Positions 10,531-19,495 of a stretch of 64,000 bases of DNA are shown one piece after another. Position 1 is the first letter of the stretch; the number at the start of each line of letters is the position of its first letter. Both the position numbers and the translations under genes were made by a program. This DNA is from Candidatus Bacteroides pullicola (lineage in GTDB: Bacteria; Bacteroidota; Bacteroidia; Bacteroidales; Bacteroidaceae), in the NCBI GenBank assembly GCA_019115825.1, contig DXCV01000033.1, positions 1 to 64,000 of the forward strand, written 5' to 3'. Under the pieces are notes generated by a model. That model was not told the DNA's origin and did not search any database. It was given only the letters and a program-made list of their open reading frames with translations.

Positions 10531-12078
10531 TCACCTCGTTGCCCAATCCTCCCTGTCCAGGTTCCTGTATCCGATGGCCTCTGCCAGGTGTCCCGGCTGG
10601 ATATGCTCGGCGCCTTCCAGGTCAGCGATGGTGCGAGCCACCTTGCGGATGCGGTCGTAGGCACGGGCGGAGAGGTTCAGGCGGGTCATGGCGGCTTTCA
10701 GTAGGGCGAGACCGGTTTCGTCCGGCTGGGCATGGAGGGCCAGCAGTCGGCTGTTCATTTGGGCGTTGCAGTAGATGCCCGGCTCGGCAGCGTAGCGTTC
10801 CTCCTGGATGCGGCGGGCACGTATCACCCGTTCGCGGATGACGGCGCTTGATTCCCCGGGACGGGCGTCGGCCATCTTCTCGAAGGGTAGAGGAGTGACC
10901 TCGATTTGCAGGTCGATGCGGTCCAGCAAGGGACCGGAAATGCGGTTCAGGTACTTCTGCACTTGTCCCGGCGTGCAGACACAGGGCTTGGTGGGGTGGT
11001 TGTAGTAGCCGCAGGGGCAGGGATTCATCGAGGCTACCAGCATGAAGCTGGCCGGATATTCCACGCTGTATTTGGAGCGTGCCACCGTTATCTTGCGGTC
11101 TTCCAGCGGTTGGCGGAGCACCTCCAGCACGTTGCGGTTGAACTCCGGCAGTTCGTCGAGGAAAAGGATGCCGTTGTGCGCCAGGCTGATTTCGCCCGGC
11201 TGCGGATTGGCTCCGCCGCCCGTCATGGCGACGTTGGAGATGGTGTGGTGCGGGGCGCGGAAGGGACGTGTGGTGATGAGGCCGCCCTCGCCGCCCAGCT
11301 TGCCCGCCACGGAGTGTATCTTGGTGGTTTCCAGGCTCTCGCCAAGCGACAGCGGCGGCAGGATGGAGGGTAGCCGCTTGGCCAGCATGGATTTGCCGCT
11401 GCCCGGCGCACCGATGAGCAGGATGTTGTGTCCGCCGGCGGCTGCCACTTCGAGGGCGCGTTTCACGTTTTCTTGTCCTTTTACTTCCGAGAAATCATAG
11501 TCGAAGGTGCTTTGCCGGGCAAAGAATTCCTCGCGGGTGTTGACCACTGTCGGCTCCAACGCTTGCTTCCCCTCGAAGAAATCCACCACTTCCTGCACAT
11601 TGTTCGCGCCGTAGACGTCCAGGCGGTTCACCACGGCGGCTTCGCGGGCGTTGGCGCGGGGCACAATCATGCCTTCGAATCCCAGTTCGCGCGCCTTGAT
11701 GGCGATGGGCAGCACGCCCTTGATGGGTTGCAACGTGCCGTCCAGGCTCAGTTCGCCCATCAGCAGGAAGCGGGGTAAGCGGTCCTCCACGTCGCGGATG
11801 ACGCCGGTAGCAGTCAGCATGCCGATGGCCAAAGGCAGGTCATACGCCGCGCCCTCCTTGCGGATGTCGGCAGGCGCCATGTTGATGACCAGGCTGGTTT
11901 GGGGAATGCGCAAGCCGTTGACCTGCAAGGCCGAGAGTATGCGTTGGTAACTCTCCTTGACGGCTGCGTCGGGAAGGCCCACGAGGTGGAACATGCAGCC
12001 CCGCGTGCTGTTCATTTCCATGGTGATGAGTGTGGCGTCAATGCCGATGACGGCTGCGCCGTAGACTTTGATTAACAT
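10531..12078 (-). CDS. comM: YifB/ComM-family Mg-chelatase-like AAA+ ATPase
   Basis: This 515-residue AAA+ protein has an N-terminal Lon-protease-like domain (ChlI-type, about residues 20-140) and a Mg-chelatase ATPase domain. Walker A GAPGSGKS lies at residues 223-230, with Walker B ILFLDELPEF and the C-terminal Mg_chelatase_C region. A cysteine cluster (CPCGYYNHPTKPCVC) typical of the family is present. ComM helicases promote branch migration during integration of transforming DNA; in Bacteroidales the role is unproven. It starts 4 bp after the thioredoxin-like lipoprotein gene, so the two are one transcript. Confidence 0.92.
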   Translation of the reverse strand: MLIKVYGAAVIGIDATLITMEMNSTRGCMFHLVGLPDAAVKESYQRILSALQVNGLRIPQTSLVINMAPADIRKEGAAYDLPLAIGMLTATGVIRDVEDRLPRFLLMGELSLDGTLQPIKGVLPIAIKARELGFEGMIVPRANAREAAVVNRLDVYGANNVQEVVDFFEGKQALEPTVVNTREEFFARQSTFDYDFSEVKGQENVKRALEVAAAGGHNILLIGAPGSGKSMLAKRLPSILPPLSLGESLETTKIHSVAGKLGGEGGLITTRPFRAPHHTISNVAMTGGGANPQPGEISLAHNGILFLDELPEFNRNVLEVLRQPLEDRKITVARSKYSVEYPASFMLVASMNPCPCGYYNHPTKPCVCTPGQVQKYLNRISGPLLDRIDLQIEVTPLPFEKMADARPGESSAVIRERVIRARRIQEERYAAEPGIYCNAQMNSRLLALHAQPDETGLALLKAAMTRLNLSARAYDRIRKVARTIADLEGAEHIQPGHLAEAIGYRNLDREDWATR

Positions 12079-12082
12079 AGGC

Positions 12083-13132
12083 TTATTCTATTTCCTTCTC
12101 TACTTCTTCCACAGTCAGGTTGGTGCCTACGATGCGTCCCTTGGGATTGACCAGCACGTTGAAGGGCAGGGCGGTGACGTTGAGGCGTTGCACGGCGTCC
12201 GACTCCCATCCCTTCAGGTCGCAGCCTTGCTTCCAATCCAGCGTGTCGCGGCGGATGGCTTCCAGCCAGGCTTTCTTGTCCAGGTCGAGCGAGATGCCCA
12301 TCAGGGCCAGTTCTTTCTCCTTTTCGTCCTTCTTTCTTTTCTTCTTCTTGCCCTTCTGTGCTTCATACAGCGGGCGCAGTCCGGCATTGGCGCGGCGGCT
12401 GGCGGCATCCCACGATGCCCAGAAGTGGATCAGCAGGTATTGGTCTTTGAAGTCGCTGCGTGTCAGTTTTTCGCCGTCGGCGTCCAACGTCTGGAAGAAG
12501 GGGATGGAGCGTCCGTCTTTCAGTTTCTGTTCCTCTTCCAGCACATCCAGCAGGGCCACCATGCCGGGGCGGTCCTTCACTTCGCCCGTCAGAGGTTCTA
12601 TCAGCCGCTCGATGCGGTCGTAATCCGGGTCGGGTTGGCGGAGGAAATACTTCTCCACCATGTAGGCGCTGGCGGGTGAGGCGGGATGCGAGCGGATGAA
12701 GTCCTCGGCTTTTTCCCGCAGTTTCCTCGGCGTGGGAGCGTCCAAGGCGGCCACCTCCTGCTGGAAGGCGGTCAGCTCGTCGTTCGTCAGGTTGCCTGTC
12801 ACGGTCAGCGCGGTCAAGGCGTCGGCCGAGCCTTGGATGGTGATTTGCTCGCGCCGGTCGGCAAAGAGCGGGTATTCCGTCCCGTTGCTGAAGATCAGCC
12901 AAAGTCCCGTGAGGGTGTCCACGGACAATGTGTCGGCGAATTTGTCTTCCTTCACCGTCAGCGTGTCGATGCGGCCAAACAACCGGTCCATGCCGCACAC
13001 CAGGATGGTGTCATTGCCCAATCCCTTGATTTCGCCGCTCACGCGGGCAGCGTCGGTCGTCTGCTTTTTTCCACAGGCGGACACCAGCAGCAGGGTGACC
13101 AGCAGGCTGCAGAGTATGTGGAGTCTTTTCAT
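12083..13132 (-). CDS. DUF4369/thioredoxin-fold lipoprotein lacking the CXXC motif
   Basis: This 349-residue lipoprotein (lipobox VSAC, Cys20) has an N-terminal DUF4369-like domain, typical of Bacteroidetes TlpA/ResA-like proteins, and a C-terminal thioredoxin-like domain. At the place of the redox motif (normally WCxxC, here about residues 232-240) the sequence is FWASWDAASRR, so both cysteines are missing. A lysine-rich insert (KGKKKKRKKDEKEK) follows. The cis-Pro loop is kept (TALPFNVL). It is probably a redox-inactive periplasmic or membrane-attached thioredoxin-fold protein of unknown role. Confidence 0.8.
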   Translation of the reverse strand: MKRLHILCSLLVTLLLVSACGKKQTTDAARVSGEIKGLGNDTILVCGMDRLFGRIDTLTVKEDKFADTLSVDTLTGLWLIFSNGTEYPLFADRREQITIQGSADALTALTVTGNLTNDELTAFQQEVAALDAPTPRKLREKAEDFIRSHPASPASAYMVEKYFLRQPDPDYDRIERLIEPLTGEVKDRPGMVALLDVLEEEQKLKDGRSIPFFQTLDADGEKLTRSDFKDQYLLIHFWASWDAASRRANAGLRPLYEAQKGKKKKRKKDEKEKELALMGISLDLDKKAWLEAIRRDTLDWKQGCDLKGWESDAVQRLNVTALPFNVLVNPKGRIVGTNLTVEEVEKEIE

Positions 13133-13233
13133 TGAGTGCCAGGATTATGGTTTACGTCCGCGAATGTACGCCTTTTTGCCGTGATTAGAAAAAAAATCGT
13201 GTTTTATTTGAAGGTAGCGGCGCGATTTGCCGC

Positions 13234-13659
13234 TTAGTCGTTCACTTCCAACACGTAGGCACGTCCGCGGTCGGAGGTGATGTGCAGGTTGCTATGGTTT
13301 TCTACGATGGGCTTCAGGCGCCGGATGAGGGTGTAGAGCGTCTCGTCGGCGTTCTCCTTGCCCGGCCACAGGGCGCGGCAGATGTGGGGCTTGGTCAGGC
13401 GGTGGTCGTCGTTCAGGTAGAACATCTGCATCAGGGCATATTGCATCGGTGTCAGGTGCAAGCGTTCGCGGCGGTCGTTGTAGAAGCAGTCGTCCTGGCG
13501 CGAGAGGGAGAGGTTGCCCAGGGTGATGAGGGTCATGTCGTCTTCCGCAGGCGCTCCGGTAGAGGCGGTGCGGCGTTGGCGGCGGTAGAGCCATCCCGCG
13601 CAGAGCAGGGCCACGGCGGCCAGCACCAGGGGTAGGAGTATGGATTGATGGGGATTCAT
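13234..13659 (-). CDS. Membrane-anchored winged-helix DNA-binding protein
   Basis: This 141-residue protein has one N-terminal transmembrane helix (about residues 8-24, followed by RRQRR). A linker of about 20 residues leads to an OmpR/PhoB-type winged-helix domain (residues about 45-139: LTPMQYALMQMFYLNDDHRLTKPHICRALWP... DETLYTLIRRLKPIVE... RGRAYVLEV). No receiver domain is present. The positive residues after the helix place the DNA-binding domain in the cytoplasm. It may be a one-component membrane-bound regulator; target and signal are unknown. Confidence 0.8.
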   Translation of the reverse strand: MNPHQSILLPLVLAAVALLCAGWLYRRQRRTASTGAPAEDDMTLITLGNLSLSRQDDCFYNDRRERLHLTPMQYALMQMFYLNDDHRLTKPHICRALWPGKENADETLYTLIRRLKPIVENHSNLHITSDRGRAYVLEVND

Positions 13660-13694
13660 GGCTTATCTTTTACTGATTTATTCTTTATGGGGTG

Positions 13695-13702
13695 CAAAGA
13701 TA
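13695..13702 (-). promoter_or_regulatory. -7 box of the winged-helix gene
   Basis: On the minus strand this reads TATCTTTG, a perfect TAnnTTTG match, 36 bp before the start codon. No good -33 box was found. Confidence 0.5.
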
Positions 13703-13748
13703 AGCAAAATGTTACAATATCGCTCTGTTTGCGGACATTTTTCCTGAT

Positions 13749-14315
13749 TTATTTTTCTTCTTCAATCCTTCGTATCACCCGGCACGGGTTTCCCGCCGCC
13801 ACCACTCCCGGCGGCACGTCGCGCGTCACCACGCTGCCCGCCCCGATGACGCTTCCCCGGCCGATGGTCACGCCCGGCAGGATGCACGCCTGTGCGCCTA
13901 TCCACACGTCGTCCTCCACCGTGATGGGCAGGGCGCGCTCCAGGCCGGCGTTGCGGCGGGCGGCGTCCAGCGGGTGGATTGCGGTGTGGAAGCCGCAGTG
14001 GGGACCCACGAAGACATGGCTGCCAAAGCGGATGGGCGCCTCGTCCAGGAAGGTGGCGCCGTAGTTGAAGAAGCAGTCCGCGCCCGTCGCGACGTTGTAG
14101 CCGTAGTCGCAGTACAAGGGCGGGACAATGACGGTGCGCTCGCCCAGGCGGGGCAAGGCTTGGTGCAGGGCGGCGTCGCGTTCGGCATCCGTGCATGACG
14201 GATTGTTGAAGGTCTCGCAGAGGCGGCGGCAATGTTCGCGCTCGGCCAGGAGGGTGCGGTCGTAGTTGGCGTCATACCACTCGCCGCGTAGCATCTTTTC
14301 TTTCTCGGTGCTCAT
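13749..14315 (-). CDS. Sugar O-acetyltransferase (maltose/galactoside acetyltransferase family)
   Basis: This 188-residue left-handed beta-helix acetyltransferase of the LacA/Maa (hexapeptide) family moves acetyl from acetyl-CoA to a sugar hydroxyl. The N-terminal Mac domain is visible (EKEKMLRGEWYDANYDRTLLAER). The hexapeptide coils follow, with the catalytic His in GFHTAIHPLDA and the C-terminal coils DDVWIGAQACILPGVTIG and GAGSVVTRDVPPGVVAAGNP. A longer open frame begins at 14378, but the -7 box at 14335-14342 lies inside it. The ATG at 14315 also gives the standard family N-terminus, so it is preferred. Confidence 0.9.
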   Translation of the reverse strand: MSTEKEKMLRGEWYDANYDRTLLAEREHCRRLCETFNNPSCTDAERDAALHQALPRLGERTVIVPPLYCDYGYNVATGADCFFNYGATFLDEAPIRFGSHVFVGPHCGFHTAIHPLDAARRNAGLERALPITVEDDVWIGAQACILPGVTIGRGSVIGAGSVVTRDVPPGVVAAGNPCRVIRRIEEEK

Positions 14316-14334
14316 TGTTGCGGTATTTGAACGG

Positions 14335-14342
14335 CAAAGATA
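14335..14342 (-). promoter_or_regulatory. -7 box of the acetyltransferase gene
   Basis: On the minus strand this reads TATCTTTG, a perfect match to TAnnTTTG. It places the transcript start about 10 bases before the ATG at 14315 and argues against the longer upstream start. Confidence 0.55.
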
Positions 14343-14395
14343 GCATTTTGACCACAAAACATGCCTCAAAGAATACAATTATTCGCATTTTCTTC

Positions 14396-14403
14396 TACCT
14401 TTG
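14396..14403 (+). promoter_or_regulatory. -7 box of the DUF6377 regulator gene
   Basis: TACCTTTG is a perfect TAnnTTTG match, with a leader of about 30 bases to the ATG at 14442. Confidence 0.6.
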
Positions 14404-14441
14404 CGCACGGAAATCCTTTAATCTGATAATCTGATTCTGCG

Positions 14442-16100
14442 ATGGGACATAAGATAGCATTTATCCTCCTACTCCTGCCGGCCCTGCTGCTGTGCAACAG
14501 TCTTTCCGTGTCGGCTTATACGCCTCGATTGGATTCGTTGTTGCAAGTGCTGGACGAGACCATTGAGCAGAACCGGCAATATTCTGATCGGCGCGAGGCG
14601 CAGATCGGTGTTGTGCGTCAACAGCTCGATGCGCCTGAACTGAGCGACTTGGACAAATATCGCCTCACCCGCCAACTGGCCCGGCTGTACGACCCCTATA
14701 TCTGCGATTCGGCCATCTCCTGCCTGAACCGTGGAATCGTCCTGGCCGATCGTTTGCAGAATCCCCGCCTGCAAGCCGAGAGCCGCATCGGTTTGGCCTA
14801 TCTGTTGGGCTCGTCGGGCATGTACATGGAGGCTCTGGACGTGTTGTGCGAGGTGGACCGTACCGCCGTGGACACCACCTTGTTGCTGCGATACTATGCC
14901 ACCTACGACCATATTTATGGGGAATCGGGCTACTATACCCAGGACAAACGCCTGGGGCAACGCTATTGGAATCTTTCCGTTGCCTATAAGGATTCCATCA
15001 GCCGCGTGGCCAATCATGCGTCCGATTTCTACCTGCAAGTGGTGGAAACCCGCCTGCGGGACGAAAACCGCTTGGAAGAAGCCTTGCAACTGAACAAACA
15101 GCGTGCCACCCGAATTCCGAAAAACACGCGCGAGTATGCCACCTTGCTCTACTATCGTGCTCTCATCTACCGCGAAATGAACGCTTCCGAACCCTACCGC
15201 TCCAGCCTCGCCCTGTCCGCCATCACGGACATCCGTTCAGCCGTCAAGGACCACGCCTCGCTGTGGATGCTGGCCCAGGCCCTGCTGGATGATGGTGACG
15301 TGGAGCGTGCCTACCGCTATATGGATTTTTCGTGGAGCGCGTCTTCCTTCTACAACGCCCGGCTGCGCGCTTGGCAGAGCGTGGAATATCTCTCCGTCAT
15401 AGACAGCACTTACCAGTTGTTGTTGCACAAGCGCAACGCCGTCCTGCAACGCTATATCCTTTTTGTTTCCGTGCTCACCGTGCTGCTCATCCTGGCCTTG
15501 ATTTGCATCTGGAGACAGATGAAACGTTTGGCCCGGGCACGCCGCGAACTGCTGGCCGTCAACGGACAACTGCATGACCTCAATGCCGACCTGCAGCGCA
15601 TCAACGCCGAACTGCAACAGGCCAATGCCAACCTGCGCGAGGCCAACACCATCAAGGAGAACTATCTGGGACGCTTCATCAAGCTCTGCTCCACCTATGT
15701 GGACCGCCTGGAAGCCTTCCGCCGCATGGCAGGCAAAATGCTCAGCACGGGCAAGTCGGCCGAATTGCTGAAAATCTCGCGTTCGTCCTCCGTATTGGAC
15801 GAGGCGCTGAACGAGCTTTATTCCAACTTCGACACCGTGTTCCTGCGCATCTTCCCCGACTTTGTGGCGCGCTTCAACGCCTTGTTGCGCGACGATGAGC
15901 AAATCCTGCCCAAGGCCGAGGGGCAGCTCAACACCGAATTGCGCATCTTCGCCCTCATCCGTCTGGGCATCACGGACAGTTCGCAGATAGCCGAGTTCCT
16001 GCACTATTCCGTCAACACCATCTATAACTATCGCGCCAAGGTGAAGAACAAGGCCCGCAACCGCGAGGATTTTGAAGAAAACGTGGCGCACATCCAGTAA
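14442..16100 (+). CDS. DUF6377-type membrane regulator with C-terminal helix-turn-helix
   Basis: This 552-residue protein has a signal peptide, a periplasmic helical TPR-like region (about 30-330) and one transmembrane helix (about 343-362). A cytoplasmic coiled coil follows (LNADLQRINAELQQANANLREAN). The C-terminal domain ends in a LuxR-like HTH (ITDSSQIAEFLHYSVNTIYNYRAKVKNKA). Proteins of this layout (DUF6377) sit next to SusC/SusD genes in Bacteroidales and are taken to be membrane-bound transcription regulators. It stands 384 bp upstream of, and in the same direction as, the GH30 locus, so it most likely senses that locus's substrate. Confidence 0.88.
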   Translation: MGHKIAFILLLLPALLLCNSLSVSAYTPRLDSLLQVLDETIEQNRQYSDRREAQIGVVRQQLDAPELSDLDKYRLTRQLARLYDPYICDSAISCLNRGIVLADRLQNPRLQAESRIGLAYLLGSSGMYMEALDVLCEVDRTAVDTTLLLRYYATYDHIYGESGYYTQDKRLGQRYWNLSVAYKDSISRVANHASDFYLQVVETRLRDENRLEEALQLNKQRATRIPKNTREYATLLYYRALIYREMNASEPYRSSLALSAITDIRSAVKDHASLWMLAQALLDDGDVERAYRYMDFSWSASSFYNARLRAWQSVEYLSVIDSTYQLLLHKRNAVLQRYILFVSVLTVLLILALICIWRQMKRLARARRELLAVNGQLHDLNADLQRINAELQQANANLREANTIKENYLGRFIKLCSTYVDRLEAFRRMAGKMLSTGKSAELLKISRSSSVLDEALNELYSNFDTVFLRIFPDFVARFNALLRDDEQILPKAEGQLNTELRIFALIRLGITDSSQIAEFLHYSVNTIYNYRAKVKNKARNREDFEENVAHIQ

Positions 16101-16155
16101 ATTTATCTTATAATATTCCCTTGGGGCAACGGGCGTCTTCGTGGGGCTATGCTTA

Positions 16156-16231
16156 GGTATACCCCCGCCCGTGTCCGGAGGAGCCTGCGCCCGTGCTTAG
16201 GCGGGCGGCCGCCCGTGGGCGGGGGCATACC
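16156..16231. repeat. GC-rich inverted repeat, relative of the 57257-57344 tandem repeat
   Basis: The arms 16156-16170 and 16217-16231 pair at 14 of 15 positions (GGTATACCCCCGCCC against GGGCGGGGGCATACC). The loop holds CCTGCGCCCGTGCTTAG (16184-16200) and CGCCCGTGTCCGG (16166-16178), both also found in the tandem repeat near 57.3 kb. It lies just after the regulator gene. Confidence 0.75.
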
Positions 16232-16398
16232 TGTCCGTTTCTGCCGGAATCGTTAACCAAAATGGCCAGCGTCTGGGACGTTTTTCCTTAGGACAGCATC
16301 CACTTTTAGAGAGCCTGACAATCCTGAATCCCAGTAGTTTACGTCTAATATCATCCACTTTTTCATTCCTCTTGGTTTTATGGTATGGCAGTTTGGAA

Positions 16399-16406
16399 TA
16401 ACTTTG
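16399..16406 (+). promoter_or_regulatory. -7 box of the GH30 locus
   Basis: TAACTTTG is a perfect TAnnTTTG match, 78 bp before the SusC start codon. A weak TTGG at 16372-16375 could be the -33 element, as is common for regulated promoters. Confidence 0.55.
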
Positions 16407-16484
16407 CGACAGCACTTGCGACTGTCCGCGACGGAAGCAAGTGCCGAGTGTTCCTAATATTAATAAAAACAAACAGTTTTACCA

Positions 16485-19466
16485 ATGAGAAACGTAAGAC
16501 CTTTATGGGGAATCCGTCGCTGGTCAGTGTTCATGCTGATGACGTGTTTGTCCCTGTGTGCTTTTGCACAGAAAATCACTGTGAAGGGGCGCGTGGTCGA
16601 TGCCGCCAACGAGGCTGTCATCGGTGCCAGCGTCCAAGAGAAAGGTACGGCCAATGGCGCCATCACCGACATGGACGGCAACTTCACGTTGCAGGCCGAG
16701 CCGGGCGTCACGCTGGTCATCTCCTACATCGGTTACCAGACGCGCGAGGTGAAAGCCGCCCCCAGCGTCAATGTCACTTTGAGCGAAGACAACGAACTGC
16801 TGGACGAGGTGGTGGTCATCGGCTACGGCTCCGTCAAGCGCCGTGATGTCACCACAGCCGTGTCGTCCGTCTCGACCGACGACATCCAGAACCGTCCCAT
16901 CCTGTCCGCCGCACAGGCCATGCAGGGCAAGGCGGCCGGTGTCAGCGTCATCCAGCCTACCGGCCAGCCCGGCGGCGACATGAGCATCCGTGTGCGTGGC
17001 ACCACTTCGTTCAACGGCAGCAACGACCCGCTGTATGTCGTGGACGGTGTGCCGGTGGACAACATCAAGTTCCTATCGCCCAACGACATCGCTTCGATGC
17101 AGATTCTGAAGGATGCCTCCTCGGCTGCCATCTACGGTTCGCGTGCCGCCAACGGCGTGGTCCTCATCACGACCAAGGCCGGAGAGGCAGGCAATGCCAA
17201 GGTCAGCCTGAGCATCCAGGCCGGTTTCACGCAGGTGGGCAACAAGATCGAGTCGCTGAACACCGCCCAGTACAAGGAATTGATGGACGAGATCGGCCTC
17301 ATCACGCTGCCCGACGGATTGACCGACCAGACAGACTGGTGGGATGAAACTTATACGACCGGCAACACGCAGAATTACCAAGTGTCCGTGTCCGACGGCA
17401 ACGAGAAGTTGCGCTATTACCTCTCCGCCGGTTACCAAAATGAGAAAGGTATCTTGGAGACCGCCTTCTTCCGCCGTTATAACTTCCGCGCCAACATCGA
17501 CAATGATGTGCGCAAGTGGCTGCGCATTTCGGCCAACATCACCTATTCTGACTATACCAGCAACGGTGCCGGCGAGATGGGTACGGGTGCCAACCGTGGC
17601 GGTACGGTATTGTCCGTCATCAACACGCCGAAGTATGCCCCCATCATGGACCCGGAGAATCCCGACCAGTACTACACCAACTTCTACGGCGCCAACATCA
17701 CCAGCCCGCTGGAGAACCTGGAACGCCGCCGCAATGACCGCAACCGCGAGAACCGCCTGATTGCATCGGGCAGCGCGTTGTTCACGTTCATTCCCAAGGA
17801 ACTGACCTTCAAGACGACCTTCTCGCTGGACCGCCGAAATGTCATCTCCACCACCTTCCTGGATCCGCACAAGACGCAGCACGGCCGCGACCAATATGGC
17901 GAAGGTTCGGACAACCGCAACCAAAACACGGTGCTGACGTGGGATAACGTCCTGACCTACGACAAGCTGTTCAAGGAGAAGCATGGCCTGAACGTGATGG
18001 TCGGCTCGTCGTGGACGGATTCGGACTACACCAACAACTACATCAGCGGCTCGCATTACCGCAACGGCCTCATCCAGACACTGAACGCCGCCAACATGAT
18101 CGGCCTGAACGGAGCCGGTTCCAGCGCGTCGCAGTGGGGCATCATGTCCTACTTCGGACGTATCTCCTACAACTATGATTCCAAGTACCTCGTGACGGCC
18201 AATGTCCGTGCAGACGGTTCGTCGCGCCTGCATCCCGACCACCGTTGGGGAGTGTTCCCCTCGTTTTCGGCAGCCTGGCGCATCTCGTCCGAGGAGTTCA
18301 TGGAAGGCACCCGCGGCTGGCTGGACGACCTGAAGCTCCGTGCCGGCTGGGGACAGACCGGTAACCAATCCGGCTTGGGCGACTATGCTTACCTGCAGTT
18401 GTACAACATCAACCGCATTCCTTGGTATGAGGAAGGCAATGGCGACGCCGTGCCCACCATCACGCCCTCCAACCTGCGTACGCGCGACCTGACGTGGGAG
18501 ACCACCACGCAGACCAATGTGGGTCTGGACTTCACCGCCTTCAACAGCCGCTTGAACGTGACGTTGGACTGGTATTACAAGCGCACCACCGACATGCTGA
18601 TGAATGTGTCCCTGCCCTCCGGCTCGGCCATCGCCAGCAGCATCAGCCGCAACGAAGGCACGATGACCAACAAGGGCTTCGAATTCTCCATCAGCTCCAA
18701 GAACTTTGTGGGCGAGTTCTCGTGGGACACCGACCTGAACATGTCCTTCAACCGCAACAAGCTGGAAGAACTCGAATTGCAGAAAGTCTACTATGCAGCC
18801 ACGGCCAGTGAGCGCATCACCGAATATATCGTGCGCAATGAGCCGGGACGTCCCTTGGGAGGCTTCTATGGCTACATCTGCGACGGCGTGGATCCCGAGA
18901 CCGGCGACTTGATGTACCGCGACATCAATGGCGACGGCGTGGTGTCCACCTCGGACCGCACCTACATCGGCGACCCGAACCCCAAGTTCACCTACGGTAT
19001 GACCAACACGTTCTCCTACAAGAACTTCACGTTGAGCGTCCTCATCCAAGGCTCATATGGCAACGATGTGTTCAACGCTTCGCGCATGGAGACTGAAGGC
19101 ATGTACGACGGCAAGAACCAGAGCACCCGCGTGCTGGACCGCTGGCGCATCCCCGGCCAGATCACGGACGTGCCCCGTGCCAACTACACCATGCACAACT
19201 CCACTTACTTCGTGGAAGACGGCAGCTACCTGCGCGTGAAGGACATCACCCTGTCTTACGACGTCAAAGGCCCGTTGTTGCGCAAATTCGGTGTCACCCG
19301 CCTGCAACCCTACTTCACCGCCACCAACCTGCTGACGTGGACGAAGTACAGCGGCATGGACCCCGAGGTGAATCAATGGGGAAACAATGGTGCCGTGCAG
19401 GGCATTGACTGGGGAACTTATCCGCAGTGCCGCTCCTTCGTGTTCGGTGTCAATCTCGAATTCTAA
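16485..19466 (+). CDS. SusC/RagA-family TonB-linked outer membrane transporter (GH30 locus)
   Basis: This 993-residue protein has a signal peptide ending near LCAFAQ. A carboxypeptidase-regulatory-like domain follows (ITVKGRVVDAANEAVIGASV), then DELLDEVVVIGYG, the plug (SMQILKDASSAAIYGSRAANGVVLITT) and a beta-barrel ending NLEF. It moves oligosaccharides across the outer membrane using TonB energy. It is the first gene of a run SusC, SusD, GH30, glycan-binding lipoprotein, with gaps of 29, 89 and 59 bp, so all four are probably one transcript under the upstream DUF6377 regulator. Confidence 0.95.
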   Translation: MRNVRPLWGIRRWSVFMLMTCLSLCAFAQKITVKGRVVDAANEAVIGASVQEKGTANGAITDMDGNFTLQAEPGVTLVISYIGYQTREVKAAPSVNVTLSEDNELLDEVVVIGYGSVKRRDVTTAVSSVSTDDIQNRPILSAAQAMQGKAAGVSVIQPTGQPGGDMSIRVRGTTSFNGSNDPLYVVDGVPVDNIKFLSPNDIASMQILKDASSAAIYGSRAANGVVLITTKAGEAGNAKVSLSIQAGFTQVGNKIESLNTAQYKELMDEIGLITLPDGLTDQTDWWDETYTTGNTQNYQVSVSDGNEKLRYYLSAGYQNEKGILETAFFRRYNFRANIDNDVRKWLRISANITYSDYTSNGAGEMGTGANRGGTVLSVINTPKYAPIMDPENPDQYYTNFYGANITSPLENLERRRNDRNRENRLIASGSALFTFIPKELTFKTTFSLDRRNVISTTFLDPHKTQHGRDQYGEGSDNRNQNTVLTWDNVLTYDKLFKEKHGLNVMVGSSWTDSDYTNNYISGSHYRNGLIQTLNAANMIGLNGAGSSASQWGIMSYFGRISYNYDSKYLVTANVRADGSSRLHPDHRWGVFPSFSAAWRISSEEFMEGTRGWLDDLKLRAGWGQTGNQSGLGDYAYLQLYNINRIPWYEEGNGDAVPTITPSNLRTRDLTWETTTQTNVGLDFTAFNSRLNVTLDWYYKRTTDMLMNVSLPSGSAIASSISRNEGTMTNKGFEFSISSKNFVGEFSWDTDLNMSFNRNKLEELELQKVYYAATASERITEYIVRNEPGRPLGGFYGYICDGVDPETGDLMYRDINGDGVVSTSDRTYIGDPNPKFTYGMTNTFSYKNFTLSVLIQGSYGNDVFNASRMETEGMYDGKNQSTRVLDRWRIPGQITDVPRANYTMHNSTYFVEDGSYLRVKDITLSYDVKGPLLRKFGVTRLQPYFTATNLLTWTKYSGMDPEVNQWGNNGAVQGIDWGTYPQCRSFVFGVNLEF

Positions 19467-19495
19467 CCCATAAACCATACCTAATATCATAGATT

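Larger units (their letters stand above)
16101..16484. other. Intergenic region, 384 bp, repeat element and SusC leader
   Basis: The first 130 bp carry a GC-rich palindromic repeat (listed separately). The remainder is the promoter region of the glycan locus, where operators for the upstream regulator would be expected. No gene or clear direct repeat was recognised in it. Confidence 0.6.

Noticed and set aside
17073-19049. 658-codon minus-strand frame opposite SusC
   Set aside because: It is antisense to a SusC gene with full family motifs; no independent promoter or motifs.
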